A stretch of DNA of 64,000 nt, from positions 7,180,001 through 7,244,000 of the forward strand of contig NZ_CP017641.1 of assembly GCF_001983935.1 (NCBI RefSeq), written 5' to 3'. Source of the DNA: Fuerstiella marisgermanici. Lineage in GTDB: Bacteria > Planctomycetota > Planctomycetia > Planctomycetales > Planctomycetaceae. Every line of letters begins with the position of its first letter. The stretch's first letter is position 1. Below are positions 36,336-45,752 of this stretch, in pieces. The notes under the pieces were generated by a model, which searched no databases, had not been told where the DNA came from, and saw only the letters and a list, made by a program, of their open reading frames with translations. A program made the translations under genes and the position numbers.

Positions 36336-37748
36336 CTACCTCGCAAACGCCGACATCGACTGCGAGACGTCAAACGTTGGTCGCAAGTACGCCGCCAACC
36401 GATCCAGCACCTGCACATTGCTGCCGTAGTGGGAGTGGCCGAGGTGATCGAGGGAGTGGACTCCGGTGACTCGAATGGTGTTTACACCTTCGATGTTCAG
36501 AGCGGCTTGAGAATCTCCGGCTCGATAGCGGCCGTTGTGGATTTTTCGGGATGCTTTCAGAGCGTAGTCTGTGTCCGATGTGATCAAGACGATGTTGCTG
36601 GCGGCATGACGGATGTGGTTGATGAACGTTTTGAATTCTGATTGAGCGACGTCGGGGGCGGCGAGAATCAGGTTGCTGATCGGGGACGTCTCTGTTCGGT
36701 CAGCGGACCATGATCGCCATGCCGGAAACCTCGTCTGAAAGTCCTGCATGCGGGGGCCGACAACAGAGTTGAAGCGTCCATCTGCGTCGCTGCGTCCCAA
36801 CGGAAAGCCTTGCCCTGCCGCAAAGCGGCGGTTGAGCGACGCCAACTGAAGCCGGTCTGTGGGTTGGCCTGTTGGGTCAATGTTGCCGGTCAATGCGCTG
36901 ATGGCTCGCAGTGCGACGCGGTTGCCCATGCTGTGAGCCAGCACGTTTAGGCGGACGGAATCGTCGAACTGGTTTCGCAGTTCAGCGAGCAGCTCCGCAA
37001 GGTTCCAGAAGTAGCGTTCCGCCAGTCTTTCGTCTGAAAGATACTCGGTGGTCTTTGCGTGAGACTGCCAGCTAAAAGCGATGACAACCCCATGGAATGG
37101 CATGTCCTCAGCCAGTTGAGCGGCTCGAGCAATCGCGTTGTCCAACGAGACGTTGAAGCCGTGGACGAACACCAGAATGTCTTTTGATTCGGCTTCGTCG
37201 ATGGCCGTTTGCAGTGATGAATAGAAGTCCGCTTTGCCGCGGCGTTTCAGCGGCCGCACCTGTAGCTGGCTCTCAGCACTTGCACCCACAACGCACTCAC
37301 CACGACGACGCCTGAACGGCACGGTGACTTCGGAAAACCCATGAGTTGAAGGTGGCATGGCGCAAATGGCGTCGACCGTTTGTTCGGAAAGCGTGCGACC
37401 ATTCAACGATGTGGCCGTCGACGCAGTAGTCGCACTGTCAGCCACAGCATCCAATCGATTTGTGACGAATGCGATCCGCCATTCCGCAGCCCGGGCCGGA
37501 ATTGTCGACCGTTGAGGTGACGAAGAATGCCCTGACAACGCAAAGTTGCCCGACAAGACGGCAGTCGACCGTGGCAGTGGGCCTTCCACGCCGCGAAACA
37601 GCCAGCTTTGAGCGTAGTTGCCGGCGAATCCCACAGCGGCGATGATCAAAGACGCCGCCACTCCTTTGGCATAGCGAAAGATTCCGTTCACACTTCGGCC
37701 CTGATTGTTCGCGCGGTGTATCTGATTCAAGCAACTGCAGAGCTGCAC
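36336..37748 (-). CDS. Alpha/beta hydrolase, DUF900 type
   Basis: Up to 470 aa from GTG 37748; GTG 37691 is an alternative just before the hydrophobic anchor (GVAASLIIAAVGFAGNYA). Core blocks are EWRIAFVTNRLD, ILVFVHGFNVSLDNAIARAA, GVVIAFSWQSHAKTTEYLSD, LNVLAHSMGNRVALRAI (Ser nucleophile in HSMGN), LILAAPDV and VTGVHSLDHLGHSHYG (late His). The protein is probably periplasmic and membrane-anchored. Substrate unknown. Confidence 0.82.
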   Translation of the reverse strand: MQLCSCLNQIHRANNQGRSVNGIFRYAKGVAASLIIAAVGFAGNYAQSWLFRGVEGPLPRSTAVLSGNFALSGHSSSPQRSTIPARAAEWRIAFVTNRLDAVADSATTASTATSLNGRTLSEQTVDAICAMPPSTHGFSEVTVPFRRRRGECVVGASAESQLQVRPLKRRGKADFYSSLQTAIDEAESKDILVFVHGFNVSLDNAIARAAQLAEDMPFHGVVIAFSWQSHAKTTEYLSDERLAERYFWNLAELLAELRNQFDDSVRLNVLAHSMGNRVALRAISALTGNIDPTGQPTDRLQLASLNRRFAAGQGFPLGRSDADGRFNSVVGPRMQDFQTRFPAWRSWSADRTETSPISNLILAAPDVAQSEFKTFINHIRHAASNIVLITSDTDYALKASRKIHNGRYRAGDSQAALNIEGVNTIRVTGVHSLDHLGHSHYGSNVQVLDRLAAYLRPTFDVSQSMSAFAR

Positions 37749-37992
37749 AATTTATCAGACCTGGCGGTCGCCATGCGACGACAATGTTACTCACCGCAAA
37801 ATTCACATGGGGCGACGCAACAGGGTGCCGGGTCATTCGGCAAATCGTGCTGCTTGCTGAACTACTGCAGGGACCTTCACCACATCAGACATTGTGAAAT
37901 TCGTCGAAACTTCTGCTACCGCGTACAACCGTGGCGCATGACGAGAACTGGCCAGGCACCTCAGTACGTCCCGCTGCTCAGGCTTCCGACCT

Positions 37993-39132
37993 TCAATTAT
38001 CAGCCGGCCGCAGCACGGAATCGATGACTTGATAACTGGCTTCTCGCATGTCGTCCGGGAAGTTATGGTCGCTGTCAGGGTGCTCGATTTGCAAGTTCGC
38101 AGGGTCACCCAGAAGTTCGTAAACCGGTCGAGCTGCTTCCGCACAATCATCGACACTCTTCCAACGAAAATTGCTGTCGTGCAGGGGAGCGTTCACAAAT
38201 AACGGGCGTGGGGCAAGAGCTCCCAGCAGTTCAGGGAAGTCAAACGGGATCTGCTCCAGCTTATTGCGATAATTGGACATGCGAGGCATGTAGCGGATCT
38301 GGCACCAGCCCTGGCCGAAATACCACACTCGCTCTGCTCCATCCATGTAGTCGGTGTATGAATCAAGCCCGCAACTACTCACGACGGCCGTGACGCGTTC
38401 GTCCAGGACGGCTGTGTAAACGGCGTTGTGACCACCTAGCGAATGGCCGATGGCTCCGAAGCCGTTGGTGCTGTCGACATAGTCGCGTGATTCAAGCAGG
38501 TCGAGGCCCCGACTGTTGTCCCAGATGGCTTTCATCGTGCCACTAACGTAGCCCAGCTTGCCGAGATTCGGGTAGTAGTTGGCGAGGTGTGGATACGCGG
38601 GCGACAGAGTCACGTAGCCTCGTTCGGCCAGCTCCGCCGCGTATTGCCGCCCTGCCCTGCCGCCAAGTCCCACCACAACCTTATGGCCGACGGTGTTGTC
38701 GGTCGGATGAAGGCACAGCACGGCCGCCGCTTTGTGCTTGCCAGCGAGTACATCTTTGGGAATGCACAGATACGCCGGCGTGCGAGACCCCGGTTCAGAC
38801 TGGTAGGTAATCAATCGACGAACGTAGCTACCAGCGTCGGCTTCTTCTTCGATCTTTACGGCAAGGTCAACTCGCCGATCGTCGCCGGGCATCGGTCCCA
38901 TCACCTGCTGCATCGCGGCCAGAATGTCGGCTCGCCGTTTGCCCCATTCGGCCGCGTTGGTGACAGGCTTAACGGTCCCGCTGTCGTCACGGTATTGAAG
39001 CAGGTTCGTCCGATCCAGCGTGCGCAACGGCGGTTGGGCGGGAGCGGCATTGGACAGCACAGCGAATAGAGCCAGGCCTGTTGCGGCTGAAGAAAACAAT
39101 TGACGAATGGCCGTGTAGCTGACGCCCGTCAT
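37993..39132 (-). CDS. Secreted alpha/beta hydrolase (acetyl xylan esterase/dienelactone-hydrolase-like)
   Basis: 379 aa with a signal peptide (LFSSAATGLALFAVLSNAAPA). The N-terminal cap (AAEWGKRRADILAAMQQVMG) is typical of planctomycete esterases in this group. Catalytic features: AVLCLHPT (oxyanion region), GFGAIGHSLGGHNAVYTAVL (Ser), a likely acid in the LFVNAPLHDSNF block, and HPDSDHNFPDDM with the late His. Probably an esterase on algal or plant polysaccharides (inference). Monocistronic. Confidence 0.82.
   Translation of the reverse strand: MTGVSYTAIRQLFSSAATGLALFAVLSNAAPAQPPLRTLDRTNLLQYRDDSGTVKPVTNAAEWGKRRADILAAMQQVMGPMPGDDRRVDLAVKIEEEADAGSYVRRLITYQSEPGSRTPAYLCIPKDVLAGKHKAAAVLCLHPTDNTVGHKVVVGLGGRAGRQYAAELAERGYVTLSPAYPHLANYYPNLGKLGYVSGTMKAIWDNSRGLDLLESRDYVDSTNGFGAIGHSLGGHNAVYTAVLDERVTAVVSSCGLDSYTDYMDGAERVWYFGQGWCQIRYMPRMSNYRNKLEQIPFDFPELLGALAPRPLFVNAPLHDSNFRWKSVDDCAEAARPVYELLGDPANLQIEHPDSDHNFPDDMREASYQVIDSVLRPADN
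38650..38657 (-). other. KOPS-like octamer GGGCAGGG pointing to dif
   Basis: Purine-preceded, - strand. Confidence 0.55.
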
Positions 39133-39317
39133 GGCAGTCCTTTTTAAGACACGTGACAGAAGGTGTACGCCCTTGATGCAAACCGGGCATGAGATTCTGC
39201 CAAGGTGACGTGTCGGCAGGATTCCGTCAAGTGTCCAGCTTTGGCGCCAGCGATCAACGTAAACAACAGCTTCTATTCAAAGCGTCAGCTCTAATCGGCT
39301 GGCGGGCCGTCCCGCAC

Positions 39318-39543
39318 TAAGAACCCCTAACCAAACCTGTGTGAGCCGCGACGTTTGTGGTTTCGTTTCAGGCAAGAAGTGAGGAGGAGGAACCACAAGC
39401 GGCCCGGAAGGTTGCGACGACAGCAGCCGATCTGGGGCGTCAGCGCTCCTCGACGACATCTGTCGCCTCGTCACTTTTCCTTGCATCTCGACCACTGTCG
39501 TCACAACGCGGCCACACAGGTGTTGTGTTGTTAGGGGTTCTAA
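39318..39543. repeat. MITE-like element with terminal inverted repeats (~226 bp)
   Basis: AGAACCCCTAAC (39320-39331) is inverted exactly at 39530-39541 (GTTAGGGGTTCT), and ACCTGTGTG (39335-39343) at 39513-39521 (CACACAGGT). The ends are thus imperfect inverted repeats of ~35 bp. The ~165-bp interior has no gene. The right end includes the stop codon of the sulfotransferase gene. The rest of 39133-39317 shows nothing recognisable. Confidence 0.6.
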
Positions 39544-40574
39544 GTAGCGACGGGCTGCGCCGCTGCGCTAAAGTACTGTTGCACTCGGTCCTGTTCTTCC
39601 GACGTCAACGTTAGCTGCTGCGATGTCTGAAACGGCGGAAGCTCATCCAGCTTTGCCTTCGCATTCAGTCCTACACCATCCAGCGAATTCGCAATGCGAC
39701 GGATCGCCTGCTGCGGGTGTTCGCAGAAGTCTTCATACGTGACGTGAACCACTCGATCATCACAAACACTGCTAAGCTGTCGCTCGATGTTCTCATCGAT
39801 AGACGTGATCTGCCGACACACGTCGTCAACATAAGCCAGCGGGTCGGCAGAAGAATCCGACGACGCACTCTGCAAGCCCCAACCCACAGACTTATCGCCC
39901 TGCACTTGTGAACGTGCTCGAATCAGCGAATTCGCAACGTACAACGGATTGCGCCGCACAACGACGAACTTCGCGTTCGGCAAGTGTTCCGCCAGCAGCG
40001 AAATGCAGCTTGTGTTGCGGTTGTTTTTGTTAAGGAACGGCTTGTCGAAATCATGCGACCACGCGGCGAAAAACGCCTGCATGTCGGCGACCGTTTCCGG
40101 CGTCAGCGATTGAGCCGGCTCGTAGCGGTCTTCACCCAGCCAGCGGTCCCAGATGTGAAACGCATCGTTGGGGCCTCGCAGGTGAGTCGTCTGGCCGTAG
40201 TAGTTTCGAAAATCAGGACGGCGCAACGACGGTAACGCGTTCTGTACGCGCGACGCAGTTAATGGCGAACGGGGAAACAGCCCGCTGAGGTTACTCGGCG
40301 AGCTAACGTCCAGGTAAAACGCCAACGCCTGATACACCAGCGTGGTGCCGCTGCGAGGTGCTCCGACAATCAAAACCTGGGGATGTTTCGCTTCTACATT
40401 CTTTGCCACATGTCGACGTTCGAAACGACTCAGCACCGCATCAAATGGTATCGCCCCCAATCGCAGACCTTCACGAAACAATGCGCCGTAGGCCGCTCGG
40501 TTGCCGGACTTCAGCATGCGAAAAAGCAGCCCGACGGGGTCTTGAAAATTACTTGAGGGAGCGGTCCGACTCAT
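39540..40574 (-). CDS. Sulfotransferase family protein
   Basis: 344 aa. It would transfer sulfate from PAPS to a hydroxyl or amine acceptor. The 5'-PSB loop is HPQVLIVGAPRSGTTLVYQA (residues ~64-83) and the 3'-phosphate-binding block is FVVVRRNPLYVANSLIRAR. FLNKNNRNTSCISLL and VHVTYEDFCEHPQQAIRRI are further family features. It is cytosolic and resembles Sulfotransfer_3. Its last codons overlap the right arm of an inverted-repeat element, which may have supplied the C-terminus and stop. Confidence 0.88.
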   Translation of the reverse strand: MSRTAPSSNFQDPVGLLFRMLKSGNRAAYGALFREGLRLGAIPFDAVLSRFERRHVAKNVEAKHPQVLIVGAPRSGTTLVYQALAFYLDVSSPSNLSGLFPRSPLTASRVQNALPSLRRPDFRNYYGQTTHLRGPNDAFHIWDRWLGEDRYEPAQSLTPETVADMQAFFAAWSHDFDKPFLNKNNRNTSCISLLAEHLPNAKFVVVRRNPLYVANSLIRARSQVQGDKSVGWGLQSASSDSSADPLAYVDDVCRQITSIDENIERQLSSVCDDRVVHVTYEDFCEHPQQAIRRIANSLDGVGLNAKAKLDELPPFQTSQQLTLTSEEQDRVQQYFSAAAQPVAT

Positions 40575-40907
40575 GGATAGCTTTCTGGGAGATCAAACCA
40601 GGAATGTCTGCCGTGATTGTTACAGCAGCAGTAGGGAAATGCAGACGATTTGATGTCGCCGGCCGCCTGTTAAGTTCCCCTTGCGCGCAGGGCGCGGGTT
40701 TGATCGAAACGACGACGATGTTGCATTCCGGAAACGCCGGACTTCGCTTCGCCACAAATTGTGAGCCGGGCTGGTTATGGCACCATGTCTGAGTACATCA
40801 ATGCGAACGAACGCCGATGCTTTGAGCAGTCTCCCTGTTGCTGTGACCGGTTCGCACTCGTGGCAGACAGCCTTCACCATCCGAACCGCCTGTTCCGCGG
40901 CCACATG
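40575..40907. other. Intergenic between mrdA and the sulfotransferase
   Basis: About 330 bp, both neighbours on the - strand. It should contain the mrdA transcript end and the sulfotransferase promoter. I see no strong hairpin, repeat or RNA gene. Confidence 0.3.
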
Positions 40908-43103
40908 TCAGCGAGACTCGCCGCAGAATCCGCTGCGATGCATTTCGCGCACCAGCTCGCGAGCCACCACGCCGGCAGCCTGACTGCCGGAACCGCCGTG
41001 TTCAAGGACAACTGCGAACGCGTACTTCGGTTGATCGGCCGGGAAGTAGCCTGCAAACCAGGCGTGATCCTGTTTTCCCGGAGCGGTCTCGGCCGTACCT
41101 GATTTACCGGCTATCAGCACATTCTCTAATCGGACTGTTTTGTAACCCGTTCCATAGGGAGCCTGCACGACAGCGGCTAGACCTTCGCGGATTCGGTCCA
41201 ACACCGCGCCCGAGAGTCCGGGAATTCGATGTCGTGCAATATCGTGCGGACGGTCATCAATGTCGCGTGTTGTGCGAGCCGTTCCGTCGGGGCTAACGAC
41301 GTGAGGCGTTACCAACCAGCCACCGTTTGCGATCGCTGCCATGCTTCGCACGATTTGCAAAGGAGTTGCTGTAAGGCTGGACTGACCGATTGCCAGACCC
41401 AGAGCCTCTCGATCCATGCGTACGTTGGCCGGCTCCGTGACAACCGATCCGGGTACGTTGCCGGCTTCTTCGAAGGGAAGGTCCACGCCCGTTGTTCGGC
41501 CGAATCCGAAGCGATCGAACCACGCTCGCAGTGGCGAAAAACCAAGGCGTTGAGCGGCATCAAAAAAATACACGTTGCATGATTGAGCTAACGCCTGAGT
41601 GAGCGTGGTGTCGCCGTGCCCGGACCCGTACAGTCGAAAAATCAAACACCGATGTTCATCGGGGCTCTTCAAGAATCCCTGGCAGGCGAACATGGCGTCA
41701 GGGTCAAGCGCCTTCGCTTCGATCGCGGCGGCAGCCGTGAATGGTTTGATCACCGAACCCGGCGGCAGAGCCATTGATGTGACTCGGTGAATAAACGGAT
41801 GCCGTCGGTCAGCGTTCGCGGCCGCCCAGTCATCTGTCGAACTGCCGGTGAACAAAGAAAGACTGAACCGCGGCGCACTGGCAGCGACCAGCAGACGCCC
41901 CGTCGCTGCGTCCATCACCACGATGGTGCCACCTTTCGGAACCGGTTGCGGCCGCGATTCCTCGCTGTTTGCGACCGGCAATAGCTGTTGCGGGGCGTCT
42001 GTCAAAGCTTCGTCCAGCAGTCGCTCCGCGTGTCGCTGCAAGTCGGAGTTCAACGTGAGCACGACGTCACGACCACCAACCGGTTCGCGCTCGACCTCGT
42101 CTTCCAGCACCTCCATCCGCCGATTGCGCACAATTCGCCGGCGACCGGGAACGCTTTTTAGCTGATGTTCGTAAGTGCGTTCCACGCCGAAGCGACCGCG
42201 CCGCGGCACCCACGATCCGCTTTGAGTCGCCGCTTTCAGATCCGCTGTTTCTTCGTCCATTAACGGAGTCCGAGCTCCAACAACGTGAGCCGAAAGTTCT
42301 CCCTGCGGATACGTGCGGCGATGTCCGACAACGACTCGCACACCGGGAAAGCGGTGCGGCTGTTGACGGATTACGGCAGCGACCTCCAACGGCACGTCGT
42401 CCACGATCTCGTGAAACGATTCTTCTTCGCGCACGACGATTCGGTCTGACTGACCGCGTCTTGCGGGCGTTGTCAGAGCTGCGCGAATCGATGACGCGAT
42501 CCGGATCAACAGTCCGTCATCGCCGTTCGTTGCAATGCGGTCTTCCGTTGATTGCAGGCGACGGCGGTTAACAGAATCAGCGATCCTCTGCACCCTGCCC
42601 TGCACCGTTCTCAATCGGTCTTTAAGCTCCGTCACCGGGATCGCCGCGACTTGCGCAACGGCAGACCACATTTCATCTCGTGTGCTTAGAATATCCGCTT
42701 CCGTTACCTCGACCAGTGCCGGATCCCTGCGTTCGGTTCGCGACAAACGCCTACGCACCTCGCGGCTCACCCATGTGGCGTCCAAGGGTTCCTGTAACCA
42801 GCGATAGTGCATCTGCACAGAATACTGATCCACATCTGCAGCCAGCACGACCGATGATTCCGTTAAGATCCGGCCGTCGCGAGCGGGAATCGCTTCGTAC
42901 TCGACAGTGGTCGCATTCAGCGCATCGAGATACCGTTCCTGCAAACGGCCCTGCACCCAACCCATGCGTCCCAAAACGATGAACGTTGCTGCAAAGAAAG
43001 CGATCGCCAGCATAACAAACCGAGTTACCGGTGGCGGATCGATTAGCGCATCCGGTGCAGCACCGTCGTCATGGAAGATCGGATTCAGTGGCTGGTTATG
43101 CAT
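40908..43103 (-). CDS. mrdA: Penicillin-binding protein 2 (elongation transpeptidase)
   Basis: 731 aa, class B PBP. It crosslinks peptidoglycan in the elongasome. An N-terminal membrane anchor (TRFVMLAIAFFAATFIVLGR) is followed by a PBP dimerisation region (IPARDGRILTESSVVLAADV) and the transpeptidase domain with MALPPGSVIKPF (SxxK), QSCNVYFFDAAQ (SxN) and LIAGKSGTAETAPGKQ (KSGT). All three active-site motifs are intact, so it should bind beta-lactams. It follows mreD by 9 bp in a mreB-mreC-mreD-mrdA operon. No RodA gene is adjacent. Confidence 0.93.
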   Translation of the reverse strand: MHNQPLNPIFHDDGAAPDALIDPPPVTRFVMLAIAFFAATFIVLGRMGWVQGRLQERYLDALNATTVEYEAIPARDGRILTESSVVLAADVDQYSVQMHYRWLQEPLDATWVSREVRRRLSRTERRDPALVEVTEADILSTRDEMWSAVAQVAAIPVTELKDRLRTVQGRVQRIADSVNRRRLQSTEDRIATNGDDGLLIRIASSIRAALTTPARRGQSDRIVVREEESFHEIVDDVPLEVAAVIRQQPHRFPGVRVVVGHRRTYPQGELSAHVVGARTPLMDEETADLKAATQSGSWVPRRGRFGVERTYEHQLKSVPGRRRIVRNRRMEVLEDEVEREPVGGRDVVLTLNSDLQRHAERLLDEALTDAPQQLLPVANSEESRPQPVPKGGTIVVMDAATGRLLVAASAPRFSLSLFTGSSTDDWAAANADRRHPFIHRVTSMALPPGSVIKPFTAAAAIEAKALDPDAMFACQGFLKSPDEHRCLIFRLYGSGHGDTTLTQALAQSCNVYFFDAAQRLGFSPLRAWFDRFGFGRTTGVDLPFEEAGNVPGSVVTEPANVRMDREALGLAIGQSSLTATPLQIVRSMAAIANGGWLVTPHVVSPDGTARTTRDIDDRPHDIARHRIPGLSGAVLDRIREGLAAVVQAPYGTGYKTVRLENVLIAGKSGTAETAPGKQDHAWFAGYFPADQPKYAFAVVLEHGGSGSQAAGVVARELVREMHRSGFCGESR
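42593..42600 (-). other. KOPS-like octamer GGGCAGGG pointing to dif
   Basis: Purine-preceded, - strand, inside mrdA. Confidence 0.55.
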
Positions 43104-43112
43104 GCCGTCCGA

Positions 43113-43595
43113 CTATAGGGAAACGGTTCTGCGGAACCCAAGTTCTTCCGACATCCTCAGCACAAACACAATCAGCAGCATACAGGGAATGGCAACGACC
43201 AATCGCGGTGCTGCGGCAGACGTCATGACTCGCAAACCGGCGTCATACGCACCAACCGCCGTCAGCACGACTTCACCCAGCACCACGATCGCCAGTGGGT
43301 GCAACCACGCAGCACGGCCGTTTTCGTAGCGGTGGGATGAATCACCGTTTGTCAGGAATCGAGCCGTCAGTAACAGCACAACGGCAATTTCCAATGGTGG
43401 CCCTGTCGCCCCAAGAACCCAACTCAACAACATCGCGGCCCCTGCCACAACGACGCCACTGGCACTCCGCTGCCACAGCATGCAGCCGACCGCGCTGGGA
43501 ATGACGATACTGCCGACCGGCAACAAGTCCGGCCGTGCCTGTTCGGCCGCCAATGCGAACCACAGCACAACGGTCCATAACGCAATTGCTTTCAT
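43113..43595 (-). CDS. mreD: MreD-like rod-shape membrane protein
   Basis: 160 aa, four to five hydrophobic segments (IALWTVVLWFALAAEQA; GVVVAGAAMLLSWVLG; EIAVVLLLTARFL; HPLAIVVLGEVVLTAVG; VVAIPCMLLIVFVLRM). Sequence similarity to MreD is weak, as usual; the call rests on size, topology and position between mreC and mrdA. Its ATG overlaps the mreC stop by 4 bp. Confidence 0.7.
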   Translation of the reverse strand: MKAIALWTVVLWFALAAEQARPDLLPVGSIVIPSAVGCMLWQRSASGVVVAGAAMLLSWVLGATGPPLEIAVVLLLTARFLTNGDSSHRYENGRAAWLHPLAIVVLGEVVLTAVGAYDAGLRVMTSAAAPRLVVAIPCMLLIVFVLRMSEELGFRRTVSL

Positions 43596-44539
43596 TGCTT
43601 TGCCTTGACTGAAGAATTCAGCTTCGCCTGCACAACAAGCACTTCGTTTAAGCCGTCACGGTGGAAGGCTGGTTGCACCGATATACTCCACTCACCGCCC
43701 GCCGAAAATTCGGCCTTCACAACTTTTCCAAAATACAGTCGCGGCCCCTGGATCCCGTCGATGTCGGCTGAAAAAACTTCATCGCCAATCGCCACTGCGG
43801 CGGTATACGGCACGCCGACAATGCGACAGAATCCATCACCACTGCCTTCCAACATGCCTCGGGCGGCGTAATTTGAAGTTTGCGATCCCTGCTGAACAAG
43901 CTGCACGGCCGCTGAAAATTCGTCGTCCGTGACGGGCTGCACGACACTCACCCACCGCGACACCGAGGCGACGCGGCCGACTACCGCTAAGCCGGAGATC
44001 ACTGGCTGGTCCTCCTGAACACCGCTGCCGGAACCTTGATCGACCAGCATGCCATGACCTTCCACAATCACGTCCGAGCGTTTCAAACCCGCCTGCTGGC
44101 CAGCTTCCAGAAACATCTCGCGAAGTCGCGACGGCGTTCCAGTGCGACTTAGCACTTTCGCTCGCGTGGTGACGAAATTCACCAGCGACCGACCGACAAT
44201 TGTTTGAGCACCCGTTTGGCTGCGAGCCGTCCGCAGTTCGTTTCTTAGCCGGGCGTTTTCAATCACCAGTTGGCGCCGTTGCAGTTCGTTTTCTAGCAAC
44301 GCGTTTTGCAATGCGGCTGCCCCGGACAACGAATTTTCGGCAGGCGTTGCGTCGCCGCCTTGATTGCTTTTATGCGAAATCGCGGCAACGACCAGGCGAC
44401 CGGGGCTAAGCACGTTGTGCAGTTTCATTCGCGCGGTGGTCAGCGAACCTCGCGGGTCAGCAACGTACACTGCGACTGTCAGCAGCAGCATCGCGACCAC
44501 GGTGAACCAAATTGGTTTTGATGATGTCGTCGGATACAT
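43592..44539 (-). CDS. mreC: Rod shape-determining protein MreC
   Basis: 315 aa. An N-terminal membrane anchor (PIWFTVVAMLLLTVAVYVAD) is followed by a coiled coil (ALLENELQRRQLVIENARLRN) and two beta-barrel-like domains (GQQAGLKRSDVIVEGHGMLV; VSRWVSVVQPVTDDEFSAAV; GDEVFSADIDGIQGPRLYFG). It is a periplasmic scaffold that links MreB to PBP2. It is 8 bp downstream of mreB. Confidence 0.88.
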   Translation of the reverse strand: MYPTTSSKPIWFTVVAMLLLTVAVYVADPRGSLTTARMKLHNVLSPGRLVVAAISHKSNQGGDATPAENSLSGAAALQNALLENELQRRQLVIENARLRNELRTARSQTGAQTIVGRSLVNFVTTRAKVLSRTGTPSRLREMFLEAGQQAGLKRSDVIVEGHGMLVDQGSGSGVQEDQPVISGLAVVGRVASVSRWVSVVQPVTDDEFSAAVQLVQQGSQTSNYAARGMLEGSGDGFCRIVGVPYTAAVAIGDEVFSADIDGIQGPRLYFGKVVKAEFSAGGEWSISVQPAFHRDGLNEVLVVQAKLNSSVKAKQ

Positions 44540-44547
44540 ACCGTCGG

Positions 44548-45588
44548 CTAATTCCCACTATCCAGACGTCCCTGCCATTGCTCCAGGTGGTCAAGGCAGA
44601 TCATGGCTCCGCGAGTGACCGTTGTGCGAGGTGACTCGATGACTCGCACAGGGATACCGAGGTGCTGATTCAAATACCGGTCAATGCCCCGCAGCTGTGC
44701 GCCGCCGCCGGTGAGAACCAGGCCGGTGTCGGCGAGATCCGCGATCAGCTCAGGCTGGCATTGTTCGATTGTGCCTCGAATACAGTCGACCACTTCCTGC
44801 AGAGGATCTGCCAACGCCTCGCGCACTTCCTCGCTGGTGATCATGGCCTTGCGAGGAATGCCGCTGGCGGTGTCGAGCCCACTGACTTCGTGGCTGAGTT
44901 CATGATCCAGCGCCGCCGCGCTGCCGATTTGTAATTTGAGTTGCTCAGCCGTCTGATCACCGATTCTCAGCGAATAGCGTCGTCGCAAATAACGCACGAT
45001 CGCGCGGTCCATCAGGTCGCCGGCGGTACGGATCGATCGATTCGCGACGCTGTCGCCGAGACTCATGACGGCAACCTCTGTCGTCCCGCCGCCGATGTCG
45101 CATACCATACTGGCCAACGGTTCAGAAATCGGCAGCCCTGCTCCAATAGCCGCCGCCCGTGCTTTTTCGATCAGCCAAATCTTTCCTGTTCCCGCTCGTT
45201 CGGCACTGTTGATGACGGCTCGCTTTTCGACCGCCGTAATACAACCGGGAATCGCAATAACCGCGCGCGGACGCAGGCCAAATGAACGGCCGGTCGCCTT
45301 TTGCAAAAAGTAACGAAGCATGGCTTCGGTCAGTTCGAAGTCGCTGATGACACCGTGAGCGATCGGCCGGACGGCTCTTATTCCTTCCGGCGTGCGGCCG
45401 AGCATTTGGTGAGCCAACTTGCCGACGGCGGCTCCGCGACCTATCACACTCGAATGCCCCCGACCAACTGCGACGACGGACGGTTCGTCCAGACGTATTC
45501 CTTCCCCCGGCAGACCGATTCGGGTGGAAGTGGTTCCCAGATCAATCGCCAAATTCGTGGAAAACTGTTGTCGCAGCCGTGTCAGCAT
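44548..45588 (-). CDS. mreB: Rod shape-determining actin homologue MreB
   Basis: 346 aa, normal length. It polymerises under the membrane and directs lateral wall synthesis. Nucleotide-site motifs: LAIDLGTTSTRIG (phosphate 1), MVCDIGGGTTEVAVM (phosphate 2) and LVLTGGGAQLRGID (adenosine). AVIAIPGCITAVEKRAVINSAERAG and IEKARAAAIGAGLPI are typical MreB blocks (canonical EEPMAAAIG changed to EKARAAAIG). First gene of the mre-mrdA operon; the divergent WbqC gene starts ~165 bp away. Confidence 0.93.
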   Translation of the reverse strand: MLTRLRQQFSTNLAIDLGTTSTRIGLPGEGIRLDEPSVVAVGRGHSSVIGRGAAVGKLAHQMLGRTPEGIRAVRPIAHGVISDFELTEAMLRYFLQKATGRSFGLRPRAVIAIPGCITAVEKRAVINSAERAGTGKIWLIEKARAAAIGAGLPISEPLASMVCDIGGGTTEVAVMSLGDSVANRSIRTAGDLMDRAIVRYLRRRYSLRIGDQTAEQLKLQIGSAAALDHELSHEVSGLDTASGIPRKAMITSEEVREALADPLQEVVDCIRGTIEQCQPELIADLADTGLVLTGGGAQLRGIDRYLNQHLGIPVRVIESPRTTVTRGAMICLDHLEQWQGRLDSGN

Positions 45589-45752
45589 TCGTAGGACACT
45601 GGGAAATATGTGGAGTTCCGGGAAAGCCGAGTTCTACTCGCAACGTCGACTTCGCCGCAATATAAGACTGCATTTCTGACGATGAACGAATATATCCACC
45701 TGTGCAAAAATAGGAGGCGGGCGTCGTTTGGGGCCGCGATTTACTGAGGGCG

